Below, one piece after another: positions 1 to 6,555 of a stretch of DNA of 8,495 nt. Under the pieces are notes generated by a model. That model was given only the letters and a program-made list of their open reading frames with translations, did no database searches and had not been told where the DNA came from. The stretch's first letter is position 1. Every line of letters begins with the position of its first letter. Both the position numbers and the translations under genes were made by a program. The stretch comes from CAZDUS01 sp044344495 (GTDB lineage Bacteria; Verrucomicrobiota; Kiritimatiellia; CAIKKV01; CAITUY01). The DNA is taken from positions 1 to 8,495 of the forward strand of contig JBIJCW010000094.1 in assembly GCA_044344495.1 (NCBI GenBank), in the 5' to 3' direction.

Positions 1-511
1 CCAGGCCCGGGCCTGGGCCGCTGGACAGCCCTTGGTCCACGAAGTCTACCCCCACCAGATCGTCTTCAATGTGCTGCCCTCCGTTGGCTCGTTCAAGGAC
101 GACTCGGGCGAAAGCACCGAGGAGATCAAGATGCGCAAGGAAACCCACAAGATCCTCGGCGACGACACCATCCGGGTGGCTACCACCTGCGTGCGCGTGC
201 CGGTCTTCAACGGTCACAGCATCGCCATCCATGCCGAATTCGAGAAACCATTGTCACCCGAGACCGCCAAGAACCTGCTCTCCAAGACCGCAGGCGTCCG
301 CGTCGTCGACGACCCCAAACACGCCGTCTACCCGATGCCGATCGACGCTTCAGGCAACTACGATGTCCTGGTCGGTCGCATTCGCAAGGATCTCAGCACC
401 GATAACGGGCTGATCCTGTGGTGCGCCGGCGATAACATCTGGAAGGGCGCCGCCCAGAACGCGATCCAAATCGGGGAAGTCATCATCGAACGTAATTACT
501 TCCTCAAGTAG
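1..511 (+). CDS. asd: Aspartate-semialdehyde dehydrogenase, C-terminal part (5' end outside window)
   Basis: Makes L-aspartate 4-semialdehyde from aspartyl phosphate with NADPH, the branch point to lysine/diaminopimelate, threonine and methionine. An open frame runs from base 2 to the TAG at 509-511 (169 codons visible), so the start and the catalytic Cys lie to the left. The visible part matches the C-terminal half of the family: a STEEIKMRKETHKI helix, the VPVFNGHS segment carrying the conserved active-site His, the MPIDASGNYDVLVGRIRKD stretch, and the NGLILWCAGDNIWKGAAQNA end typical of the Gram-positive/archaeal-like Asd subgroup rather than the enteric one. It converges with the minus-strand arsenic operon and is probably an unrelated housekeeping gene. 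The family is clear; subgroup placement is by eye. Confidence 0.95.
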   Translation, partial: QARAWAAGQPLVHEVYPHQIVFNVLPSVGSFKDDSGESTEEIKMRKETHKILGDDTIRVATTCVRVPVFNGHSIAIHAEFEKPLSPETAKNLLSKTAGVRVVDDPKHAVYPMPIDASGNYDVLVGRIRKDLSTDNGLILWCAGDNIWKGAAQNAIQIGEVIIERNYFLK

Positions 512-692
512 GCGTTCTGAGGTAAAATACTGTTGGAGGGACGGGGAGAAGACTCCCCCTTCGGCGCTCCCTCCCCTGCCCTGGCCTCCAGCAGGCTGGG
601 GCTCGCGTTGTTAGGGATCGCAATGCCAATCCCTCACCGCCCGACCTCGGAAATACCATGATCGAAAACTGCCGCGTCCTGGTCGTCCCCCT
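512..692. other. Convergent intergenic region with three hairpin-forming segments
   Basis: This gap lies between the 3' ends of asd (+) and the mtrA-like gene (-). No open frame in it resembles a gene. It contains a nested stem (GGAGGGA 535-541 with TCCCTCC 568-574, enclosing GGGGAG 543-548 with CTCCCC 553-558), a 10-bp stem with two G-U pairs (578-587 with 593-602, loop CCAGC), and a weaker stem AGGGAT 613-618 with ATCCCT 629-634. A two-way transcription end is expected here from the gene layout. Confidence 0.6.
535..602. terminator. Candidate terminator hairpins for the asd transcript and/or the opposing operon
   Basis: Two GC-rich stem-loops follow one another 24 nt after the asd stop. 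The first has an inner 6-bp stem closed by the loop AAGA (549-552) and a 7-bp outer stem. The second is 10 bp with a 5-nt loop. Neither is followed by a run of T on either strand, so intrinsic termination is not clearly supported. They could instead be 3'-end stabilising structures. Confidence 0.3.
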
Positions 693-1370
693 TTATGACC
701 TGCGCGCTTTCGCTTTTAGCTTTTCCATCAACGCCTTGGCACGGTCAAGAGCCGCACGCTCGGCAGCGTTGTCAGGTTCAAACCACGGTTGCGTCACACG
801 CCAGATAATCCGCCCGTCCAATGGCACACCGGAAAACGGCCCGGCATCCCACAACGAGTAACCTCTGAACGGCGTCGGCTGTTCCTGATAGCAGGCTCGA
901 ACCGCCAGGCGAATCTGCTGCTCCGGCTCAAACTGCAGGTCAATCAGCGTCACCTGCTGCAGGAGACGCAGGATGAATTCCGCGGGAATGTTGTGAAGCA
1001 CCGCATGCGCCGCATCAGTCCCCACAATGCGTTTCCGCTCATCCACCCCGTTGGCGAAAAGCGCCTTCAGTGATTCCCCCGTATGATGACCGGGAGACTC
1101 CGGGCCGCCCAGGATAAGGTACCGGATGTTCGGATTGCCCACGAGGTTGCAGATCATCTTCTCAAAACCAATGTTGGGAGTCTGGACGGTGCCGGCCAAG
1201 GCCGCCCCGCTTTCCACCCCCGCACGCACTAGTTTCTCCAAATCGAGGAGAATTTTGTCCTCGTCGGTATTGAGGACAATAGCCAAAGCCACCGGGGAGG
1301 CATCATTACCACGGATGTAGCGTCCCGGTTCGGCCGGATAGTTTGGATGGGGAATGGCCTTAATCATCAT
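693..1370 (-). CDS. MtrA-like corrinoid-binding protein (tetrahydromethanopterin S-methyltransferase subunit A family), soluble
   Basis: 225 residues. In methanogens MtrA (PF04208) carries the cobamide of the membrane Mtr complex, accepting a methyl group from tetrahydromethanopterin and passing it to coenzyme M; His84 ligates cobalt. Here residues about 10-150 follow that domain in order: YPAEPGRYIRGNDASPVAL, SGAALAGTVQTPNIGFEKMI, NPNIRYLILGGPE, GHHTGES, LFANGVDERKRIVG and NIPAEFILRLLQQVTLIDL. His95 in GHHTG (codon 1086-1088) sits where MtrA has its cobalt-ligating His. The Cys that precedes GAE in MtrA is Gly here. There is no C-terminal membrane helix; instead a tail of about 60 residues (FRGYSLWDAGPFSGVPLDG, then a charged helix) ends the protein, suggesting a cytosolic form. 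The ATG overlaps the acr3 TGA (ATGA), with GAGGA 6 nt upstream; a second ATG follows immediately. It is the last gene of the operon. Homology is firm. Binding of corrinoid is likely, and a role in arsenic methyl chemistry is inference. Confidence 0.85.
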   Translation of the reverse strand: MMIKAIPHPNYPAEPGRYIRGNDASPVALAIVLNTDEDKILLDLEKLVRAGVESGAALAGTVQTPNIGFEKMICNLVGNPNIRYLILGGPESPGHHTGESLKALFANGVDERKRIVGTDAAHAVLHNIPAEFILRLLQQVTLIDLQFEPEQQIRLAVRACYQEQPTPFRGYSLWDAGPFSGVPLDGRIIWRVTQPWFEPDNAAERAALDRAKALMEKLKAKARRS

Positions 1371-2428
1371 TGTGGGTCCTCACCCCAATATCGCCGACGG
1401 AAATAAAGCGACACGTTCACCAGCCCGATTAACACCGGCACTTCCACCAGCGGCCCGATAACAGCCGCGAACGCAGCGCCATGGTTGATTCCAAACACGC
1501 CCACGGCAACAGCGATGGCCAGTTCGAAGTTGTTACTGGCCGCCGTGAAGGAGAGAGTTGCCGACTTGGCGTAGCTGGCGCCCGCCTTGGCACTCATCCA
1601 GAAACTCACCAGAAACATTGTCACAAAGTAAATCAACAGCGGCACGGCAATCAGAACCACGTCACCGGGTTTTGCGATCATCGCCCGTCCTTGCATGGAG
1701 AACATCACCACGATGGTGAACAACAAGGCGATCAGCGTCATGGGCGAAATGCGCGGGATAAATTCCGAGTGATACCATTCCTTGCCCTTCGCCTTAACCA
1801 AAAGGAGGCGGGTTAGCATGCCGGCGATGAACGGAATACCCAGATAGATGAGCACACTTTCCGCAATCTGTTTCATCGTCACGTTCACCACCACGCCCGA
1901 AAGCCCGAGCAAAGGCAGGAGTTTCGTTACAAACAGCCAGGCAAAAAGGCTGTAAAACAGGACTTGAAAGATCGAGTTGAACGCCACCAACCCGGCACAA
2001 TACTCCGTTTCACCCTTCGCCAGATCGTTCCACACGATCACCATGGCAATGCAACGCGCCAGACCGATCATGATCAACCCGATCATGAATTCCGGCTGAC
2101 CCCGCAGAAAGACAATGGCCAGTGCCGTCATGAGGATTGGCCCAACGATCCAGTTCTGCACAAGGCTCAATCCAAGAATCCTGTAGTCCCGGAAGACATC
2201 CCCGAGTTCTTCATACTTCACCTTGGCCAAGGGCGGATACATCATCAAGATCAACCCAACCGCAATCGGGATGCTGGTTTGAGTTCCTTCCGGTCTCAAC
2301 GCGCCAATCCAGCTTCCAAAGGCAGGCACGACATAGCCCAACGCAACGCCAACCCCCATCGCCAGAAAGATCCAGAGCGTCAGATATCGATCCAAGAAGG
2401 ACAGCCGTTTTGAGACTTTCTCTGTCAT
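1367..2428 (-). CDS. acr3: Acr3-family arsenite efflux carrier
   Basis: 353 residues, normal for bacterial Acr3, with about ten hydrophobic segments and a short charged N-terminus. Acr3 exports As(III), and sometimes Sb(III), across the inner membrane using the proton motive force. Family landmarks are SIPIAVGLILMMYPPLAKVKYEEL after the first helices, GLARCIAMVIVWNDLAKG with the conserved Cys126 (required Cys in studied Acr3), TLSFTAASNNFELAIAVAVGVFG, and GPLVEVPVLIGLVNVSLYF with Glu329, matching the conserved Glu of the family. The start is ATG 2 nt after the arsC stop; its Shine-Dalgarno GAGGGAG (2437-2443) lies inside the end of arsC. The last codons overlap the mtrA-like start. Together with ArsC it makes the standard As(V)-reduce-and-export pair. 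Confidence 0.95.
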   Translation of the reverse strand: MTEKVSKRLSFLDRYLTLWIFLAMGVGVALGYVVPAFGSWIGALRPEGTQTSIPIAVGLILMMYPPLAKVKYEELGDVFRDYRILGLSLVQNWIVGPILMTALAIVFLRGQPEFMIGLIMIGLARCIAMVIVWNDLAKGETEYCAGLVAFNSIFQVLFYSLFAWLFVTKLLPLLGLSGVVVNVTMKQIAESVLIYLGIPFIAGMLTRLLLVKAKGKEWYHSEFIPRISPMTLIALLFTIVVMFSMQGRAMIAKPGDVVLIAVPLLIYFVTMFLVSFWMSAKAGASYAKSATLSFTAASNNFELAIAVAVGVFGINHGAAFAAVIGPLVEVPVLIGLVNVSLYFRRRYWGEDPQ

Positions 2429-2430
2429 GC

Positions 2431-2874
2431 TTAATTCTCCCTCTTAGTCAACAATTCCGGGCACTGATCCACAAAGTTCCTGATCTCATTCCTTACCCGC
2501 CTGTAACAATCCAGCTTTTCTTCATCCGTCTTCACCTCCCGAGCCAGACGGGGCGGATCCTGAAATCCCACATGAACAACTTTGGTCTTGCCCGGGAAGA
2601 GCGGGCAGGACTCGTGCGCGTTGTCGCAAACCGTCACCACATAATCAAACTGCACATCCTTCAACTCATCCACATGCTTCGAGTGGTGCCCGGTAATATC
2701 AACCCCTGCCTCTGCCATGACCTTGACTGCATTGGGGTTTAGCCCGTGGGTTTCAATTCCAGCAGAATACGCCTCGATCACATCCCCTTTGAGATGCCGT
2801 GCCCAGCCCTCAGCCATCTGGCTACGGCAGGAATTTCCCGTGCAGAGGAACAAAACCTTTAACTTGTCGTTCAT
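2431..2874 (-). CDS. arsC: Arsenate reductase, low-molecular-weight phosphatase/thioredoxin type
   Basis: 147 residues. Reduces arsenate to arsenite in the cytosol through a three-Cys relay re-reduced by thioredoxin. The N-terminal P-loop CTGNSCRSQMAEGW carries nucleophile Cys11, with Arg17 for oxyanion binding. The relay cysteines are Cys83 and Cys90 in VTVCDNAHESCPLFPG, spaced as in the Staphylococcus pI258 type. The general acid is Asp106 in GFQDPP. YSAGIETHGLNPNA is also typical. All catalytic residues are present, so it should be active. The ATG has AAGGAGT upstream and lies 23 nt after the ATPase stop. Electrons could come from a thioredoxin elsewhere or from the thioredoxin-fold proteins of this operon. 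Confidence 0.96.
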   Translation of the reverse strand: MNDKLKVLFLCTGNSCRSQMAEGWARHLKGDVIEAYSAGIETHGLNPNAVKVMAEAGVDITGHHSKHVDELKDVQFDYVVTVCDNAHESCPLFPGKTKVVHVGFQDPPRLAREVKTDEEKLDCYRRVRNEIRNFVDQCPELLTKREN

Positions 2875-2897
2875 CGCAACTACTCCTTATTCTCGCT

Positions 2898-4796
2898 TCA
2901 AGCCGCCACCGGCCGCCCCTTCGACCAGAGCAACAACGTTGAACTGACCACGACCGTGACGCAACCCGCTTCCTGGAAGATCACCGCGACAATGGGCGTC
3001 ATCAAACCCATGACACTCAACGTCAGGCCGATCACGTTGTAGATCATTGAAAAGAAAATGTTCAGCTTGATGCGTCGCAGCACTTTCGCCGACATCCACA
3101 TGAAGTCCGCAACACCCGAAATATCGTCGTTCATCAACGTCACGTCAGCCGTCTCGATGGCCACATCCGTGCCGGCGGCACCCATGGCAATACCCACATC
3201 GGCTTGAGCAAGCGCTGGCGCATCATTGACACCATCACCGATCATCCCGACAACCTGCCCTTCCGCCTGACATTGCTTAACGAACGCCTGCTTCTGCGCA
3301 GGGAGCAGTTCGGCTTGGAAGTCGTCCACGCCGATCACTCTGGCTACAGCGGCGGCCACCGTCGGATGGTCGCCAGTCAGCATCGTGATCCGTTGGACAC
3401 CCATCGCCTTGAGGGCACGGATGGCGGCGGGTATTTCCGGGCGAATCTCGTCGGCAATCGCCAGCAGGCCCACCGGCTCATCATCATGGGCAACCAGCAC
3501 CGCCGTGCGCCCCTGCTCCGATTGCATCGCGAGCGCCTGCTCGATGGCGGGCGTGATGTTCATTCCGGCATCTCGAAGATATGACGGTTTCCCGACTCGT
3601 ATCCTACGGCCTTCCCATTCGGCCTCAACGCCCATGGCCGCAGCGCTGTTGAAATGGTCCGGCTCGGGAATAGACAGGCCCGTGTCCTTACCGGCCGCCA
3701 GGATGGCGCGGCCCAAAGGATGTTCGGAGTACTTCTCGGCGATGCAGGCCAGGCGGAGAACATCATTCACGCTTCGACCAGTGAAGCTGATGATATCCAT
3801 CACCTTCGGCCGACCGAAGGTGAACGTCCCCGTCTTGTCGACCAACAGGTGGTCCACCTTGTGCCCCAGTTCCAGGAACATACCCCCCTTGATCAGGATC
3901 GCCCGCTTGGCCATGTTCGAGATGCCTGCCGTCACTGCGGTCGGGGTGGCAATGGCAAAGGCGCAGGGACAGGCCACCAGTAGAACCGAAACCGCCGCCT
4001 TGACATCGCCGGTAACGAAGAAGGCCACCACAGCCAACACAACAACCGTGGGCAGAAACCATGTGGTGAAACGGTCGGCCAGATTCTGAATTGGCGCACG
4101 TGAACCCTGGGCCTCCTGCACCAAATGGACAATCTGCGCCAGCGTGGTGCCTTCACCTACCTTTTCCGTCCTGATCTCCAGCCGCCCCGATTCATTGAGC
4201 GTTCCGCTGAACACGGCGCTTCCGGGCAGCTTCTCCACCGGCATGGATTCGCCTGTGATGGGGGCCTGATTGACACTGCTCGCACCGGCCACCACCGTGC
4301 CATCCACCGGAATCCTCTCACCAGGACGAACCACAACGCTGTCACCCAACTGGATGTCCGCAACCGGCACGGTGACTTCATCACCGTTGCGGCGTAGCGT
4401 TGCCGTCTGAGGCTCCAGATCCAGTAGGTCTCGAATGCTACGACGCGTCTTATCCAGCGCGTAACTCTCCAACGCCCCAACCACCGACATGATGAGGATG
4501 ATGATTGCCGCCGGACGGAACTCTCCGATTGCAATGGTCGCACCCAGCGCCACAAGCACGAACAGGTTGACCGTGATCCGGCCGCGGGCGGCATCCTTGA
4601 AACCCGCCATAAAACGCGGGGTTCCTCCCAGTAGCACGGCCGCCAGCGCCAAGAACGCATTCAGGTACGCGGGGCCGATATGCCAGCGGGCGAACCCCCA
4701 ACTCGCCAGGATCAGAACCAGGATCAGAGCAGGCGCAAACGCCAGCACCAGTATCTCCCGGCGCCTCTCGGAACAAACACGATCAGGATCAGACAT
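2898..4796 (-). CDS. P1B-type heavy-metal ATPase lacking an N-terminal metal-binding domain
   Basis: 632 residues from the ATG at 4796. That start is chosen because GGAGG (4803-4807) lies 6 nt upstream; a TTG at 4823 would put the ribosome site inside the gene. ATP-driven transporter of soft metal cations in the inner membrane. Four helices lie in the first 110 residues; then come the actuator TGES (181-184), the membrane CPC (276-278), phosphorylated Asp320 in DKTGTF, the nucleotide-domain SEHPLG (His359), TGDHP (474-476), GDGVND (520-525) and two last helices. There is no HMA or His-rich N-terminus. The CPC and a YN pair (586-587) recall Cu(I) pumps, but the last helix has QEAGC (Glu609, Cys612) then VVVSS instead of the usual copper signature, so the metal cannot be assigned. 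DKTGTF replaces the usual DKTGTL. Neighbours suggest thiol or arsenic stress. Confidence 0.92.
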   Translation of the reverse strand: MSDPDRVCSERRREILVLAFAPALILVLILASWGFARWHIGPAYLNAFLALAAVLLGGTPRFMAGFKDAARGRITVNLFVLVALGATIAIGEFRPAAIIILIMSVVGALESYALDKTRRSIRDLLDLEPQTATLRRNGDEVTVPVADIQLGDSVVVRPGERIPVDGTVVAGASSVNQAPITGESMPVEKLPGSAVFSGTLNESGRLEIRTEKVGEGTTLAQIVHLVQEAQGSRAPIQNLADRFTTWFLPTVVVLAVVAFFVTGDVKAAVSVLLVACPCAFAIATPTAVTAGISNMAKRAILIKGGMFLELGHKVDHLLVDKTGTFTFGRPKVMDIISFTGRSVNDVLRLACIAEKYSEHPLGRAILAAGKDTGLSIPEPDHFNSAAAMGVEAEWEGRRIRVGKPSYLRDAGMNITPAIEQALAMQSEQGRTAVLVAHDDEPVGLLAIADEIRPEIPAAIRALKAMGVQRITMLTGDHPTVAAAVARVIGVDDFQAELLPAQKQAFVKQCQAEGQVVGMIGDGVNDAPALAQADVGIAMGAAGTDVAIETADVTLMNDDISGVADFMWMSAKVLRRIKLNIFFSMIYNVIGLTLSVMGLMTPIVAVIFQEAGCVTVVVSSTLLLWSKGRPVAA

Positions 4797-4802
4797 CAGA
4801 AT

Positions 4803-4807
4803 CCTCC
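4803..4807 (-). promoter_or_regulatory. Shine-Dalgarno that fixes the ATPase start
   Basis: GGAGG on the minus strand, 6 nt before the ATG at 4796-4794. It falls within the nine codons of the longer TTG-initiated frame (4823), arguing that those codons are untranslated leader. Confidence 0.75.
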
Positions 4808-4854
4808 GCTCGGCACCAGCCAAAGGGACAACGGCCCACCGTACGGCACAACAC

Positions 4855-4867
4855 TCCCGTAGCGGGA
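4855..4867 (-). other. Short intercistronic hairpin before the ATPase gene
   Basis: A perfect 5-bp stem, TCCCG/CGGGA, with a 3-nt loop lies in the 81-nt leader between the Cys-rich small gene and the ATPase. An 8-bp palindrome CCGTACGG follows at 4839-4846. It could affect mRNA stability or ATPase translation; there is no T tract, so termination is unlikely. Confidence 0.3.
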
Positions 4868-4877
4868 ATCGGCCGGC

Positions 4878-5045
4878 TTATCTCTTCCTTCCCTTCCCCG
4901 CAACCTCGCCACCCTTGTCCTTCTTCTCGTCTGCCGCGTGGCAGCCGCAACCGGGACCGCAGCCGTCATTGCTTTTGGCGATCGACTCTTTCAATAACGC
5001 CCAAACGCCTTTCTTTTTACCTTTTTCTTTTACCGTGCCATTCAT
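4878..5045 (-). CDS. Small Cys-rich basic protein (55 aa), possible metal-binding peptide
   Basis: A 55-codon frame, ATG 5045-5043 to TAA 4880-4878, with AAGGTGAT (5049-5056) as a good ribosome site. The product has three parts: a Lys-rich start with a short amphipathic stretch (GVWALLKESIAKSN, 13-26), the compact motif CGPGCGCH (29-36; Cys29, Cys33, Cys35, His36), and a Lys/Gly-rich charged tail. No signal peptide or membrane helix is seen. I recognise no family. It fills the only sizeable gap between the ccdA-like and ATPase genes, in the same direction, which supports it being real. Three Cys plus His in eight residues would suit binding of a soft metal or As(III), for example as a carrier feeding the ATPase, which lacks its own N-terminal metal domain. 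That role is inference. Confidence 0.72.
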   Translation of the reverse strand: MNGTVKEKGKKKGVWALLKESIAKSNDGCGPGCGCHAADEKKDKGGEVAGKGRKR

Positions 5046-5095
5046 GTCATCACCTTTCGTTTTCTCGCTTTATCTTGAAGGATGCTGGCCACCAT

Positions 5096-5797
5096 TCAGC
5101 GTGCGGTGTAGATCAGGTAAAGACCCCCGAGAAGCACCAGACCCCCGCACACTTTCCTGAGAATTACCGCACCCCTGGACTTCTCATTCCAATCCAGGTA
5201 ATACTGGACCAACCCGGTGAATGTCCCTGCCAGCACAATCACCGCACAGTGCCCCACTCCATAGCACAGGAGCAGGAGGACCCCGTAGGCAAGGTCCGTT
5301 GCCGCCACCTTGAACGACACCGCCAACATCGGCGCCATATAGGCAAAGGTGCAGGGGCCCAGTGCCATCCCGAACACAAGCCCCAGAATCAATGCCGCCA
5401 GCATCCCCTTGCGTTTCATCCCCGGCTGGGCCGCACCAGGCATGGGCAACCGGATCGCGTCCAGCAGGTAGAGACCGACCACGAAAAAGATGACGGCCTC
5501 TGCGTAATTTCCCCAGCGCCCCACATCGCCCATCATCCGACCCGCCGCCGCCGTAATAGCCCCGATCACGCCAATCGTGACCAGGATCCCCATTGCGAAG
5601 AGCAGGGAGAGGGTGAACGCCCGCCGCATGCTCATCCGCCCCTGCTGATCAATAAAACCCACGATCAAAGGAATACTCGCCAAATGGCAGGGACTCAACA
5701 AGAGGCTGAGCACACCCCAAAGAAAGGCAGCACCTAACGCAATGCCCGCCGGTCCCTCGACCGCATGCGACACAACAGTAAAGATCCATTCCATCAT
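5096..5797 (-). CDS. CcdA/DsbD-type transmembrane thiol-electron carrier
   Basis: 233 residues from the ATG at 5797; an alternative ATG is the next codon, and GGAAGG lies 4 or 7 nt upstream of these. A longer frame to 5857 adds only an overlap with the preceding gene. CcdA-like proteins take electrons from cytosolic thioredoxin and hand them to thiol proteins outside the inner membrane. About six helices are visible. The two reactive cysteines sit in the family motifs LLSPCHLASIPLI (Cys37) and GMALGPCTFAYMAPML (Cys149), in the two pseudo-symmetric halves; LLDAIRLPMPG forms the middle loop. Extra Cys occur in LLCYGVGHC. The start overlaps the stop of the anchored thioredoxin gene (ATGA), so carrier and likely partner are coupled. 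It is not a cytochrome c locus: no ccm/res genes lie nearby. Confidence 0.88.
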   Translation of the reverse strand: MMEWIFTVVSHAVEGPAGIALGAAFLWGVLSLLLSPCHLASIPLIVGFIDQQGRMSMRRAFTLSLLFAMGILVTIGVIGAITAAAGRMMGDVGRWGNYAEAVIFFVVGLYLLDAIRLPMPGAAQPGMKRKGMLAALILGLVFGMALGPCTFAYMAPMLAVSFKVAATDLAYGVLLLLCYGVGHCAVIVLAGTFTGLVQYYLDWNEKSRGAVILRKVCGGLVLLGGLYLIYTAR

Positions 5798-6309
5798 TCT
5801 GCCTTCCGGCTCCTGACTCCTGACGCCTGCTCCAACTCCACTCCGAACTCCTTCCACTTCGCCAGAATGTCTTCCTGACTGTAAAACCCCTCGTGCCTGA
5901 ACAGCTCCTTCCCTGCCGCGTCATAGAAGATCTGCGTCGGTATCAACTTGACCCCATACTCCTCCCCCGCCTTGGGATTTTCCCAAACATCAATGAACTG
6001 GATCGTCAGTTTCCCGGCACAGGTCTTCTTGAGGTCCTCCAGGATCGGCGCCATCAGCTTGCACGGGATGCACTTCCCGGCGCCTAAATCAACCAGGCGC
6101 GGCAATGCATTGGAAATGACCGATCCCGGCGAATTCGTACACTGGGCCAGGTTAACCACAGGTACAGCCTCCCGCGTAGATTTCTTCGCCCCCTCCTGCC
6201 GCTTGGCAACCACCACCCCGAGGATGGCCAGAGCCAGAAGCATCCAAACCCATTTCCGGGAGGCGCTGCAACAACGTGCATCACATGCGGATTCGCTTTT
6301 CTTGCTCAT
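5794..6309 (-). CDS. Membrane-anchored thioredoxin-like protein
   Basis: 171 residues. It has a short N-terminus with three Cys (SACDARCCSASR; Cys9, 13, 14), one membrane helix (about 21-35, VWMLLALAILGVVVA), a linker, then a thioredoxin fold. The active site is GKCIPCKLM (Cys80, Cys83); FIDVWENPKAGEEYGV follows, then the cis-Pro loop LIPTQIFYD (Pro124) and the last strand and helix GKELFRHEGFYSQEDILAKW. With Lys/Arg after the helix the topology is not certain, but a single anchor with the thioredoxin domain outside is the usual plan for a CcdA partner. It is probably reduced by the next gene's product, and may reduce disulfides or metalloid-thiol adducts outside the membrane. Further Cys are at 57 and 97. 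The ATG has GGAG at 6319-6322, 9 nt upstream. Confidence 0.88.
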   Translation of the reverse strand: MSKKSESACDARCCSASRKWVWMLLALAILGVVVAKRQEGAKKSTREAVPVVNLAQCTNSPGSVISNALPRLVDLGAGKCIPCKLMAPILEDLKKTCAGKLTIQFIDVWENPKAGEEYGVKLIPTQIFYDAAGKELFRHEGFYSQEDILAKWKEFGVELEQASGVRSRKAE

Positions 6310-6315
6310 TCCATT

Positions 6316-6549
6316 TCACTCCAGCAGTTTCCTGATCTCATCCACCCCAAGCGCCTTGCCGGCACTCTTGACCTGCCCATCCACGACTAACGCGGGCGTC
6401 AACATGACGTTGAACTTCATGATGTCCGCGATCTTCTCAACTTTCTCCACCGTCGCGTCAATGCCCAGCGCCCTCACCGCCTCCGCCGTGTTGGCCATCA
6501 ACAATTTGCACTTCGGGCATCCCGTCCCCAGTATCTGTATTCGCTTCAT
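6316..6549 (-). CDS. Small thioredoxin-fold redox protein (redox-active disulfide protein 2 type)
   Basis: 77 residues from the ATG at 6549. A GTG at 6573 is possible but would bury the strong ribosome site. A glutaredoxin-sized cytosolic thioredoxin fold (Thioredoxin_3-like): MKRIQILGTGCPKCKLLM with the CPKC pair Cys11/Cys14, a helix NTAEAVRALGI, VEKVEKIADIMKFNV, the cis-Pro turn LTPALVVDG (Pro52) and a final helix DEIRKLLE. Such proteins commonly sit next to ArsR and PF03773 permeases. It would be a cytosolic thiol donor or disulfide exchanger for the permease, ArsC or the CcdA-like carrier; which one is not known. It lies 27 nt after the permease stop and 6 nt before the anchored thioredoxin start. 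Confidence 0.9.
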   Translation of the reverse strand: MKRIQILGTGCPKCKLLMANTAEAVRALGIDATVEKVEKIADIMKFNVMLTPALVVDGQVKSAGKALGVDEIRKLLE

Positions 6550-6555
6550 AACTCC

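Noticed and set aside
1..16. Perfect 16-bp palindrome CCAGGCCCGGGCCTGG
   Set aside because: It lies inside the asd coding frame of GC-rich codons at the window edge; there is no second copy or regulatory context.
1964..2742. Long open frames on the + strand opposite acr3 and arsC
   Set aside because: They are antisense shadows of well-supported genes, with low-complexity His/Gln/Arg-rich products and no recognisable motif.
4706..4800. Several GGATCAG-like short repeats at the ATPase 5' end
   Set aside because: Irregular spacing inside coding sequence; best explained by codon and residue usage, not by a repeat array or CRISPR.
4797..4823. Longer ATPase start at TTG 4823
   Set aside because: The GGAGG ribosome site lies inside these codons and directs the ATG at 4796.
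5798..5857. Longer ccdA-like start at 5857
   Set aside because: It would overlap the thioredoxin gene by more than 60 nt and add a non-hydrophobic extension; ATG 5797/5794 with GGAAGG just upstream is better.
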